From assembly GCA_023150555.1 (NCBI GenBank), contig JAKLKQ010000009.1, positions 78,669 to 142,668 on the forward strand: 64,000 nucleotides of DNA, read 5' to 3'. Below are positions 19,326 to 27,138 of the stretch, piece by piece. Positions within the stretch are counted from its first letter, which is position 1, and the number at the start of each line of letters is the position of its first letter. The translations under genes were made by a program, and so were the position numbers. The stretch is from Planctomycetota bacterium. GTDB taxonomy: Bacteria > Planctomycetota > SZUA-567 > H5-PLA8. Under the pieces are notes generated by a model. The model was not told the origin of the DNA. It saw nothing but the letters and a program-made list of their open reading frames with translations, and made no database searches.

Positions 19326-20621
19326 TTACACCGCCTCGGCTTCATACTCCACGGCTTCCACGGGGCCACCGGCGGCATACTGCCAATCCCACTCGCCCAG
19401 CGGGTCGGCGTCGCAGCCGGCGCTGAGCGTCTGGAACTCGGCCTCGCTGATGGCCACGGCGGCCATGGCGCCCGCCGGAGCCGGCCGCAGTTCTAGCGGC
19501 AGGTCGGCGGCGGCGCGCTTGCCGGAGGCCTTCACGGCGGCCTGGACCTGGCTGGCCTTGCTGGCCTCCCACGCTTCCAGGGACTCGGCCACGACCTCGG
19601 CTTCGGGCAGCTGCGCGATCAGTTCGAAGAACGCCGGCGGCAGTTCGGTGCCTTCCTGCGGCACCGCGTCGGGCGTGAAGAAGAAGTCGTCGCCGACTTC
19701 GGAGAGCGTGAAGGGCTCGATGGCGCGCTTGCCGGGCTCGGGCGCGGCGGCGGCGGCGGAGATCTCCTCGAGTTCTTCCTCCTGGGCGGCGCCGGCGTCG
19801 GGCGTGCCGACGACCTCGCTGGCCTCGCTGAGGTCCAGCGTGTCGAGGTCGACGTTGACCTTGGCCTCCTTCTTGGGGAGGTTCTTGGCCTGGGACTCGT
19901 CGAGGATGCGGGGCTTGCGGTTGCGCTGGCTGAGGCCGCGGTTGTCGGTCTCGATCAGCTCGGCCTGGTTCTCGTCGAGTTCGTCGAGGCCTTCGATGGC
20001 CAGCTCGGGTTCCTTCTCCGGCTCGGGCGCGCCGACTTCGGGCAGGCGGATCTCGGTGGGCGCGGCGGCATCTTCGAGGTCCAGCGCGGGCAGTTCCTCG
20101 GGCAGGTCCAACAGGGGCCCGGCCTCGGCCGCGTCGCCGGCGGCAGCCATGTTGTCGTCGGTGTAGGTGCGCTCGATCAGCTCGTGGATCTTGGCCCAGG
20201 GCGCCTTGAAGGGCTTGACCTTCAGGCGGCTGGAATCCTCGAGCGCGTTGATGGCCTTGCGGTTGAGCGGGTTGCCCATCACGACGCAGAGGAGATTGCC
20301 GAGGACCTCGAAGGGGCAGAGCTTGTCGGTTTCGCACTGGTCGCGGGTGACCTTGGCGATGCAGGCGGGCTCGACGGCCAGGTCCTCGCAGTGGACGTCG
20401 GTGACCTGGACCTGCTTCAGCAGCGCTGCGGCGATGGCGGCATCGTCGCAGCAGCCCATGTCGCGCAGGATCTGCCCGACCAGTCCGCCCTTCTTCTCCT
20501 GGATTTTAAGCGCCTTGGCGATGTGCTCGGCCTGGATGACGTTGTCGTCGAGCAGCAGCTGTCCGAGCTGCTTCGAGCGCATCGAGAAGCGCGTGGATCG
20601 TCGGGTCGGGGCGTTGGCCAT
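19326..20621 (-). CDS. MshEN (GspE N-terminal) domain protein with long acidic tail
   Basis: 431 residues. Residues ~15-150 form an MshEN/T2SSE-N domain, the c-di-GMP-binding module normally found at the front of type II secretion and pilus ATPases. Two tandem motif copies are visible: QLGQLLLDDNVIQAEHIAKALKIQ at about 18, and LVGQILRDMGCCDDAAIAAALLKQ. Both depart from the consensus Arg/Gly positions, so nucleotide binding is uncertain. No ATPase follows. The rest is a disordered acidic Pro/Ala/Glu-rich tail, then a short folded-looking stretch near 310-345. It is the last gene of a four-gene operon (gap 35 bases), which argues for a role in signalling rather than secretion. Confidence 0.72.
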   Translation of the reverse strand: MANAPTRRSTRFSMRSKQLGQLLLDDNVIQAEHIAKALKIQEKKGGLVGQILRDMGCCDDAAIAAALLKQVQVTDVHCEDLAVEPACIAKVTRDQCETDKLCPFEVLGNLLCVVMGNPLNRKAINALEDSSRLKVKPFKAPWAKIHELIERTYTDDNMAAAGDAAEAGPLLDLPEELPALDLEDAAAPTEIRLPEVGAPEPEKEPELAIEGLDELDENQAELIETDNRGLSQRNRKPRILDESQAKNLPKKEAKVNVDLDTLDLSEASEVVGTPDAGAAQEEELEEISAAAAAPEPGKRAIEPFTLSEVGDDFFFTPDAVPQEGTELPPAFFELIAQLPEAEVVAESLEAWEASKASQVQAAVKASGKRAAADLPLELRPAPAGAMAAVAISEAEFQTLSAGCDADPLGEWDWQYAAGGPVEAVEYEAEAV

Positions 20622-20656
20622 TGTTATCGCATCGCCTCAGCGGCAGCGCAAAAGCG

Positions 20657-21700
20657 CTACTCGAGCACCTTGATGAGCGTCAGCAGGTTTCCGCCGCGCG
20701 GGTTGGGGCGGTGCTCGACGGTGTCCATGGTGTTGATCAGCGTGGAGAAGCGCTCGTCGGCGTGAATCGAGCCGCCGCCGAACTCGAAGGGCTTACCGTG
20801 GTCGGCGATCTTGATCGTCAGCGTCGAGCCGTTGGGGACGATCTGCAGGTGCACGACCTGCGAGGGGTCCTCGTTGTAGGCCAGGTCGATGACGTTCTCG
20901 CAAGCGCACTTGACCGCGCTGGAGATCGTGTCGGCGGTGTTGCCGTTGAAGCCCAGCGTCTCGGCACAGCGCCCGGCCAGGTTGCCTACGCCATCGAGCA
21001 GGTCCTTGTTGCAGGGCAGGTTGACCTCGATCGGGCGGCTCTTCTTCGAGGCAAAGAAGCGCACGCGGCCGGTGGGCTCGACGGCCAGGATCGTGCTGCA
21101 GCGCGGGCACTTGAACTTGCCGACGCTGGCGATGTCCAGCGTGACGCGGCAGCGCGCGCAGGACGCCTGGATCGGGAACGTGACGGCGGGCGCGGCGGCG
21201 GCCGGAGCAGCCGGAGCCGGCGCAAGGGCCGGAGCGGGCGCGGCCGGAGCCGGCGCGAACGCGGGCGCGGGGGCCGGCGGCGGCGCGGCCGGAGCCATGG
21301 GCGTGGTCTGCACCTTGACCGAAGGCGGCGGGGCGAGCTTCCCGCTGAAGGCGCGCAGCGCGGTGGCTTCGTCGGGGACGATGTTGAAGAGGGCGTTGAA
21401 GCCCAGCATCTCCATGACGAGCATGACCTTGCTGGGCACGCGGCAGAACGCGATGTGCCCGCCGATGGACTCGAAGGTGTCGGCGTACTTCAGCAGGGTG
21501 CCGAGGCCGGTCGAGTTGATGTACTTGACGTCGGTGCAGTCGAGGATGAGGTTCTTGACGCCGCGCTCGATCAGCTTGTCCAGCACCTGCTGGAATTGCA
21601 GGATCGTCGTGGCGTCGATGGACCCGTCCATCTCCGCAAGCGTCGCCGTGGTGCCGGAAGGTGACTTGATCACCTTCACTCGGAATTCAATGGATGCCAT
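20657..21700 (-). CDS. STAS - zinc ribbon - HATPase fusion (partner-switching regulator)
   Basis: 347 residues in three parts. Residues 1-118 are a STAS anti-sigma-antagonist domain whose YINSTGLG (60-67) holds the serine normally phosphorylated by an RsbW/SpoIIAB kinase (S63). A ~50-residue Ala/Pro linker follows. Then comes a zinc ribbon with C181, C184, C198 and C201. The C-terminus (~225-347) is a degenerate RsbW-like HATPase: CENVIDLAY for the N box and ADHGKPF for the G1 box. Having the kinase-type and antagonist domains in one chain is unusual, since in Bacillus they are separate partners. It is encoded between the HU-REC-HATPase gene and the long MshEN gene. Confidence 0.78.
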   Translation of the reverse strand: MASIEFRVKVIKSPSGTTATLAEMDGSIDATTILQFQQVLDKLIERGVKNLILDCTDVKYINSTGLGTLLKYADTFESIGGHIAFCRVPSKVMLVMEMLGFNALFNIVPDEATALRAFSGKLAPPPSVKVQTTPMAPAAPPPAPAPAFAPAPAAPAPALAPAPAAPAAAAPAVTFPIQASCARCRVTLDIASVGKFKCPRCSTILAVEPTGRVRFFASKKSRPIEVNLPCNKDLLDGVGNLAGRCAETLGFNGNTADTISSAVKCACENVIDLAYNEDPSQVVHLQIVPNGSTLTIKIADHGKPFEFGGGSIHADERFSTLINTMDTVEHRPNPRGGNLLTLIKVLE

Positions 21701-21744
21701 CGTTCCCTACCTTGCTCCACGCCCCCCGACGCGCGATCGGCGCG

Positions 21745-22851
21745 TCAGCTGCTGCGTACGTACTTCGTCAACGTGAGCTTGTTGCCCGCGTAGTTGTACT
21801 CGAGCTTGTCCACGCACTTCAGCATCAGCATGATGCCCAGGCCGCCGGCTTCGCCGGCCTGGTTGCGTTCGCGCGCCGCGTCGACGGGATTGACGCTGAC
21901 GCCGCGGCTAAGATAGACCTCGGTGTCGAAGCCGTCGCCCTCGTCGGACGTCGCGATGGTGACCTTCTCGCGGTCAACCAGGTACTGGATGTCGACGGCC
22001 AGAGAATCGTTGTAGCGGTTGCCGTGGCGCGCGGCGTTGTCGACGGCCTCGCGGAAGGCGACGGCCATGGCCGCGGCGGCTTCCTCGCTGAGGCCCGACT
22101 GGCTGAGCACGCGGCCGATCAGCTCGTTGGCGCGCTCGACCAGCTCCTCGGTTGTCTGCAGCTTGAAGTGCAGCTCGTGCTCGAAGTAGTTGCGCTCCTC
22201 GGCGAAGCGGCTGAGTTCCGACTCGGTCAGCTTGACGAGGTCCGAGAGCTCGAAGGGCTCGACGATCGACTCGTCGGCCAGCACCTGCAGGCCGGCGATC
22301 TTGTTGGGGTCCTCGCCCTCGGCGAAGACGCGGATGATCGCCGTCAGGCTGGTGTCCTTGCTGGCCTTCACGAACTCGCAGATCTTGGTGCCGTTGGTCA
22401 GGCCGACGTCGAGCACGATCAGGTCGGGGCGGTGCGTCTTGAGGTACTCGATGGCCTCGTCCTCGCCTTCCACGACGGTGACTTCGCTGCGCGCGCTGCT
22501 GAGCCGCGCGGCCATCACGCCCGTGAAGAAGTTCTTGCGCGGGACGACGACCAGCATCTGGTACAGGCCGCTGCCTTCGATCTTGCGGCGCAGCTCGTCG
22601 TCGAGGTCCATCTGAACCAGGCGCGAGGGCGGCAGGTGCAGGGCGCTGTCGGCCGAGGACTTGGACTCGATCGAGTCGCCCTGGCGAACGAAGACGGAGA
22701 GGAACTTGGGAAGCTCGATCTTGTTGCCGCGCTGCAATTCCTTCTTCATCACTTCGATGGCGCGGTCCAATACGGCACGGGTCTGCTGCTCGGGCTGGCT
22801 CAATTCCTGAGCCACCCGCAGTGCCAATTCCGGCGTCGATACAACTTTCAA
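21745..22851 (-). CDS. HU-like - receiver - HATPase fusion protein
   Basis: 368 residues starting at TTG (22851) behind a G-rich site. Residues ~4-92 resemble an HU/IHF fold: STPELALRVAQELSQPEQQ aligns with the HU helical N-terminus, and RGNKIELPKFLSVFVR with its KVxLxGFGxFxVR hairpin. Residues ~97-205 are a response-regulator receiver, with D148 in LIVLDVG the likely phosphoacceptor. Residues ~225-368 are an RsbW-type HATPase with a complete N box, E268-xxx-N272-xxx-H276, plus SDEGDGF and GGLGI boxes. This C-terminus should be an active anti-sigma/serine kinase module. I know of no described protein with this domain order. The HU call rests on my alignment by eye. Confidence 0.75.
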   Translation of the reverse strand: MKVVSTPELALRVAQELSQPEQQTRAVLDRAIEVMKKELQRGNKIELPKFLSVFVRQGDSIESKSSADSALHLPPSRLVQMDLDDELRRKIEGSGLYQMLVVVPRKNFFTGVMAARLSSARSEVTVVEGEDEAIEYLKTHRPDLIVLDVGLTNGTKICEFVKASKDTSLTAIIRVFAEGEDPNKIAGLQVLADESIVEPFELSDLVKLTESELSRFAEERNYFEHELHFKLQTTEELVERANELIGRVLSQSGLSEEAAAAMAVAFREAVDNAARHGNRYNDSLAVDIQYLVDREKVTIATSDEGDGFDTEVYLSRGVSVNPVDAARERNQAGEAGGLGIMLMLKCVDKLEYNYAGNKLTLTKYVRSS

Positions 22852-22963
22852 GGCGATACTCCCCCCGAGGGTTACGAGGCCTTCCGAAGGCCCCGATCCT
22901 AACCGGCCGGTCTGCGCCCGAAGCGCATATATTGCACAGACCCCGGCCGGAAATCAAACATAT

Positions 22964-23596
22964 CTACTTGATCCTGGCCAGTTTCGCCGAAAGCTCCTCC
23001 CGCCCGATGACCCGCTTTTCGACCAGCAGGTCCACCAGCGCCTGCAGGGTCGCCGTGGGAGAGGCGCCGCCCAGGGGCACCGAACCAGCGCCCGCGACCG
23101 CCCCTTCCGCCGCGCCGCTCTTGCGCGCTTCCGCCTGGGCCTTCTCGGCCTCCACCAGCTCCGCGCAGGCCTGCCCGTGGCAGTAGTAGTCGATCGCCTT
23201 CTGGATGTTCGTCCGCGAAGCCACCTCGGCGCGCACGCTCATGCCCGTCAGGAAACGCACCTCGTCGATGGCCTCGAAGTCGAGGGGGTCGGCCATTGCC
23301 AGCCGCAGGCCGTCCTCGCCCTTCGAAAGCGGCAGGACCAGGTGCCGCTCCAGGACCTCCACGTCCATCAAGGCGGAAACCTGCGGCGAGACGACCAGAT
23401 GCTTCAGGCTCAGGACCGGCAGGTTCAACTCGCGGCCCAGGAAGTTCACCAGGCGCTCTTCGGGGATGTACCGAAGCTTAACCAACAACGTGCCCAGCTT
23501 TCCACCGACCTGTTTTTGAGTCTCGATTCCAGTCTTCAGTTGGGCCTCAGATACCAGCCCGGCCCTCAAGAGCATCTCACCCAATTTCTGGCTCAT
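22964..23596 (-). CDS. Free-standing MshEN (GspE N-terminal) domain protein
   Basis: 210 residues. The N-terminus has the MshEN repeat KLGEMLLRAGLVSEAQLKTGIETQ, a close match to the c-di-GMP-binding consensus (Lys for Arg), then a second, weaker one, KLGTLLVKLRYIPEERLVNF. A domain typical of GspE N-termini follows (LNLPVLSLKHLVVSPQVSALMDVEVLERHLVLPL ... MADPLDFEAIDEVRFLTG). No ATPase domain follows. The tail (~150-210) is Ala/Gly-rich and ends with one more LG-less helical repeat (LVDLLVEKRVIGREELSAKLARI). It is the first gene of the cassette, with AGGAG before ATG, and may supply c-di-GMP input to the partner-switching proteins downstream. Confidence 0.8.
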   Translation of the reverse strand: MSQKLGEMLLRAGLVSEAQLKTGIETQKQVGGKLGTLLVKLRYIPEERLVNFLGRELNLPVLSLKHLVVSPQVSALMDVEVLERHLVLPLSKGEDGLRLAMADPLDFEAIDEVRFLTGMSVRAEVASRTNIQKAIDYYCHGQACAELVEAEKAQAEARKSGAAEGAVAGAGSVPLGGASPTATLQALVDLLVEKRVIGREELSAKLARIK

Positions 23597-23913
23597 TGAG
23601 AGGCTCCTTTACGGCCCGCCAAATACACACTTCCTCACCGGAGTTGTGCTCAAATCTCATGCATAGCAAAGCTTTACGGCAGGCTACAAACAAAGCGAAC
23701 ACTGTCAAGGCATTTCCTTTTTGTGTGCCTGGACCTCCGAAATCACGTAGTGATGCACCGCGGGTCCTTACGATGTGCATATCCGTTTTCGGGCACTCAA
23801 AAATAGGTATCCGGCGCGACAGACTTTCAGCAGAACCTTCACTGTGCATTAGACTGCGGAAGACCCGAAAAATATCCGATCCCAGGTATACGATCCTGTA
23901 CCGGGAGCCCGCC
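23597..23913. promoter_or_regulatory. Divergent promoter region of the MshEN operon and murF
   Basis: 317 bases without a gene and AT-richer than the surroundings. On the minus strand TTGACA (23708-23703), 16 bases, then TAGCCT (23686-23681) is a plausible promoter for the signalling operon. On the plus strand TATACG at about 23887 could serve murF, without a convincing -35. Several GTGCAT-like words occur, but I see no clear operator. Confidence 0.35.
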
Positions 23914-25347
23914 ATGTTCGAATCGACACTCGAAACCCTAGCTGCGCTGACCGGCGGCACGATCGTACAAGGCCATCCCGCGCAGACCGTGCGCGGCGTC
24001 TTCACCGATACGCGCGCCCCTCTGGCCGGCGGGCTCTTCGTGGCCATTCGCGGGGAACACTTCGACGGGCACGAATTCCTGGGGCATGCCGCCGGGTCGG
24101 GCGCCGGCGCGGTGCTGCTGGACCGCCGCGAGGCCCTCGACGCCGGGGCGCTCGAGACGTTTCCTTCCTGCGGCGCGGTCCTGGTGCGCGAAGGCCGCTC
24201 GGCGTACCTGGCGCTGGGCGCGGCGCACCGGGCATTCCTGGGCAAACGCGGGCGCCCGCGCTGGCTGGCGGTGACGGGCTCGGCGGGCAAGAGCACCGTA
24301 AAGGAGATGCTGGCGGGGATCCTGGCGCGCGCGGGGTCCGTGCACCGCGCGGCAAAGAGCTTCAACAACGAGATCGGCGTGCCGGCGACGATCCTGGGCG
24401 CGGCCCCGACGCACTACGCGGCGGTGCTGGAACTGGGCACCAACCACCCGGGCGAGATCGAACGCCTGGCGCGCGTCGCGCGCCCGCAGATCGCGGTGAT
24501 CACCAACGCCGGGCGCGTGCACCTGGAGGCGCTGGGCAGCGTAGAAGGCGTCGCGAGAGAGAAAGCCATGATCCTGGCCTTCCAGGAAGACGGCGACACC
24601 GCCGTGCTGAACGCCGACGACCCGCACCTGTCGCTGTGGAAGGCGATGGCGCGCGGGCGCGTGCTGACCTTCGGCTTCTCGCCTTGCGCGGGCGTGCACG
24701 GCACGCCGATGCCCAACGGCGCGCTGCGCCTCGCCATCGAAGGCAACGCCGCGACCGTGCGCCTGGCCGTGCCCGGCGCACACAACGCCCGCAACGCGCT
24801 GGCCGCGGCGGCCGCCGCGCACGCGGCCGGGGCACTCTTCGAGGACATCGTCGCGGGCCTGGAAAGCTTCACCGGCGTCGCGCGGCGCCTGGCGGCGTGC
24901 GAGGTCCACGGCATCACGCTGATCGACGACGCGTACAACGCCAACCCCGAAAGCTTCGCCGCCGCCCTGGACGTGCTTGCCGAATCCGGTGCCGCGCGGC
25001 GCTTTGTCGTCGCCGGCGACATGCTGGAACTGGGCCCCGAAGCCGTCGCGCTGCACGCGGCGCTGGGGGAACAGATCGCCGCGCTGGGGCCGCAGGCGCT
25101 GCTGACCGTCGGCGCCTTCGCCAACCACGCCGGCAAGGCCGCGGTGCGCGCCGGACTGGGCAAGCGCGCCTGGATCGCCTGCAAGACGCCCGAGGCCGCC
25201 TCCGAACGCCTGGCCAAGCTCCTGCGCCCCGGCGACGCGGTACTGGTGAAGGGCAGCAACGGGATGCGCCTGGAGCGCTGCCTCGAGGCCCTCAAGCCAC
25301 TGCTCGCGCGCCGCCCCGCTTCCAAACGTGCGGTACGCGTGGCATAA
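23914..25347 (+). CDS. murF: UDP-N-acetylmuramoyl-tripeptide--D-alanyl-D-alanine ligase
   Basis: Adds D-Ala-D-Ala to the UDP-MurNAc tripeptide, the last cytoplasmic step of peptidoglycan precursor synthesis. 477 residues with the Mur-ligase order: N-terminal substrate domain (GVFTDTRAPLAGGLFVAIRGEHFDGHEF), central ATP domain with P-loop VTGSAGKST (120-128), FNNEIGVP, and a C-terminal domain with IDDAYNANPESF. The ATG at 23914 follows CGGGAG; the open frame extends upstream, but the family N-terminus begins here. It stands apart from other mur genes. Presence of a complete murF implies a peptidoglycan wall. Confidence 0.95.
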   Translation: MFESTLETLAALTGGTIVQGHPAQTVRGVFTDTRAPLAGGLFVAIRGEHFDGHEFLGHAAGSGAGAVLLDRREALDAGALETFPSCGAVLVREGRSAYLALGAAHRAFLGKRGRPRWLAVTGSAGKSTVKEMLAGILARAGSVHRAAKSFNNEIGVPATILGAAPTHYAAVLELGTNHPGEIERLARVARPQIAVITNAGRVHLEALGSVEGVAREKAMILAFQEDGDTAVLNADDPHLSLWKAMARGRVLTFGFSPCAGVHGTPMPNGALRLAIEGNAATVRLAVPGAHNARNALAAAAAAHAAGALFEDIVAGLESFTGVARRLAACEVHGITLIDDAYNANPESFAAALDVLAESGAARRFVVAGDMLELGPEAVALHAALGEQIAALGPQALLTVGAFANHAGKAAVRAGLGKRAWIACKTPEAASERLAKLLRPGDAVLVKGSNGMRLERCLEALKPLLARRPASKRAVRVA

Positions 25348-25452
25348 GGCCGTACTCGCAACTCTTTATCCCGCTTGATATAAGAAATTCTTAGAGAGTT
25401 ACTGCCATCGTCCGGCCGGCCCGGATATAGCCTGCCGAGAGGACGGTGAGCC

Positions 25453-26967
25453 GTGCCCACGGCCGCGGCCAAAGCACAGCATAAGGAGCGCCCATTGCAG
25501 GAAGCCCCGCCCCGTACGGCCTCGCTCGAAGCAGGCGAAGCCAGCGACGAAGCGCTGCTGTTGCGCATCGCGCGCGCCGGGGACCGCGAGGCCTACGCCG
25601 AACTCTACCGCCGCTACCAGCGCCCGGCCTACAGCATGGCGCGCTACCTTACGCAAAGCGGCAGCGCCGCCGAGGACGCCTTCCAGGAGGGCATGCTGCG
25701 CGTGTGGCTGTACGCGAAGTCCTACAAGGAAGGCGGCAACGCGCGCGGCTGGATCCTCCGCACCATCGCGCGCGAGAGCATGAAGCGCCAAGCCGAAGAG
25801 CAAAAGGAAAAGCGCCACATGAGCCTCGACGAGGAACTCGACGCGCCCACCCGCATCCCCGAGGAAGAAGCCGCCGCCGAACGCGCCGAATGCAGCGCCG
25901 GCCTGCGCCGGGGCCTGGCCGAACTGGCCCCCGCGCACCGCCAGATGGTGCTCCTCTATTACGTCGGCGGCCTGACGCAGAAGGAGATCGGGCGCGAACT
26001 GGCCATGCCCACGCGCACGGTCTCGTACAAGCTCGAGGAAGCCGTGCAGCGCCTGCGCGAGAGCCTCGCCAAGGCCGGCCTGGCCGCCGCCCTGCCGCTG
26101 CTGGACGCCAAGGCGCTCGGCGAGGCCCTGGTCGCCTCGCAGCCCGCGCCGCAGGGCCTGTTCGAGCGCGTCGGCGACCGGATCGCGCAGGCCCCGCAGG
26201 CGAACCTGGCCAGCGAGGCCTCCCGCCGCGCCGCGCCCGCGGGCGGCTCAACCCTGGTCCTCGCGGCTTCGGTCCTGGCCGTGGGCGCGCTGGCGGGCGC
26301 CGCGTGCTGGGCGCTCGGCGGCCCAATGGAGCCCGCGCAAGCCCTGCCGCCCACGCAGCAGGCGACAGAAACCGCCGAAGCGCAGAGTTTCGACTTCACC
26401 TGGACCTTCGAAAACGGCAAGCCCGAGGACCTAAACGTCCTTGCGGGACCGTGGGAGGCGGCGGAACCGAGCCCCGGCGTGAAGGGCATGCGCTCGGGGC
26501 GCGAAGTCTCCACCTACGTGGCCCTGCCCCTGCCGAAGCCCCTGCCCCAGCACCCGATGCGCGTCGATCTGGTGGTGCGGCACCAGGACAACGCGACCAG
26601 CAGCTTTTGGGGCCTGATTCGTGCGCGCGGCGATACCGACCTCAGCGCCGAAAGCCACTCCCGCGCCATTCAGCTCTCGCCCAGCAAGCCGGACGTCGCC
26701 GCCACCTTCTACGTGCTCGATGGCTACAACGTGAAGCTCACCAACGGGCAGGTCCACTCCGTGCGCACCTGCAAGGAGGCCACGACCGCCGACCGGCTGG
26801 TCCTGGGCTTCCAGAACGCCACGGTGCTGAGCATCCGCGCGCGCACCATCGATCCCGCCGACGTCCCCGCCGGCTTCCACGATCCCGAGAAACTGATCGT
26901 GGACCTGAAACTGGTCCAGACCGAGAAGGACGGCAAGCCGCTGCCCGGACACGACAAAGCCCCCTAG
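25453..26967 (+). CDS. Membrane-anchored ECF sigma factor with extracytoplasmic domain (paralogue 1)
   Basis: 504 residues, GTG start after GAGGACGGTGAG. Residues ~33-115 are sigma-70 region 2 (YAELYRRYQRPAYSMARYL, FQEGMLRVWLYAKS) and ~150-208 region 4 (MVLLYYVGGLTQKEIGREL, TRTVSYKLEEA). After a conserved cytoplasmic linker (AGLAAALPLLDAKALGEAL) comes one transmembrane helix (~267-287) and a ~200-residue external domain beginning FDFTWTFENG, of probable jelly-roll/lectin type. ECF factors normally rely on a separate membrane anti-sigma; here sensor and sigma are one polypeptide. It shares all of this with 27139 and 29871. Target promoters are unknown. Confidence 0.85.
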   Translation: MPTAAAKAQHKERPLQEAPPRTASLEAGEASDEALLLRIARAGDREAYAELYRRYQRPAYSMARYLTQSGSAAEDAFQEGMLRVWLYAKSYKEGGNARGWILRTIARESMKRQAEEQKEKRHMSLDEELDAPTRIPEEEAAAERAECSAGLRRGLAELAPAHRQMVLLYYVGGLTQKEIGRELAMPTRTVSYKLEEAVQRLRESLAKAGLAAALPLLDAKALGEALVASQPAPQGLFERVGDRIAQAPQANLASEASRRAAPAGGSTLVLAASVLAVGALAGAACWALGGPMEPAQALPPTQQATETAEAQSFDFTWTFENGKPEDLNVLAGPWEAAEPSPGVKGMRSGREVSTYVALPLPKPLPQHPMRVDLVVRHQDNATSSFWGLIRARGDTDLSAESHSRAIQLSPSKPDVAATFYVLDGYNVKLTNGQVHSVRTCKEATTADRLVLGFQNATVLSIRARTIDPADVPAGFHDPEKLIVDLKLVQTEKDGKPLPGHDKAP

Positions 26968-27138
26968 CAGCCCAAGCACCCCGCCGCAAGGCCCGCCCCG
27001 TCAACGACTTGCGAACAGAGAATTTTTGCTGCGGAATCCACTGCCGGGCGCGGGAACGCGCGGATTGAGGAGATAGAAGGCGCGCGGGCAGCCCCGTGCG
27101 GCGCCGGACCGGTTACACTCCTGGATAAAGGTGGCTCG

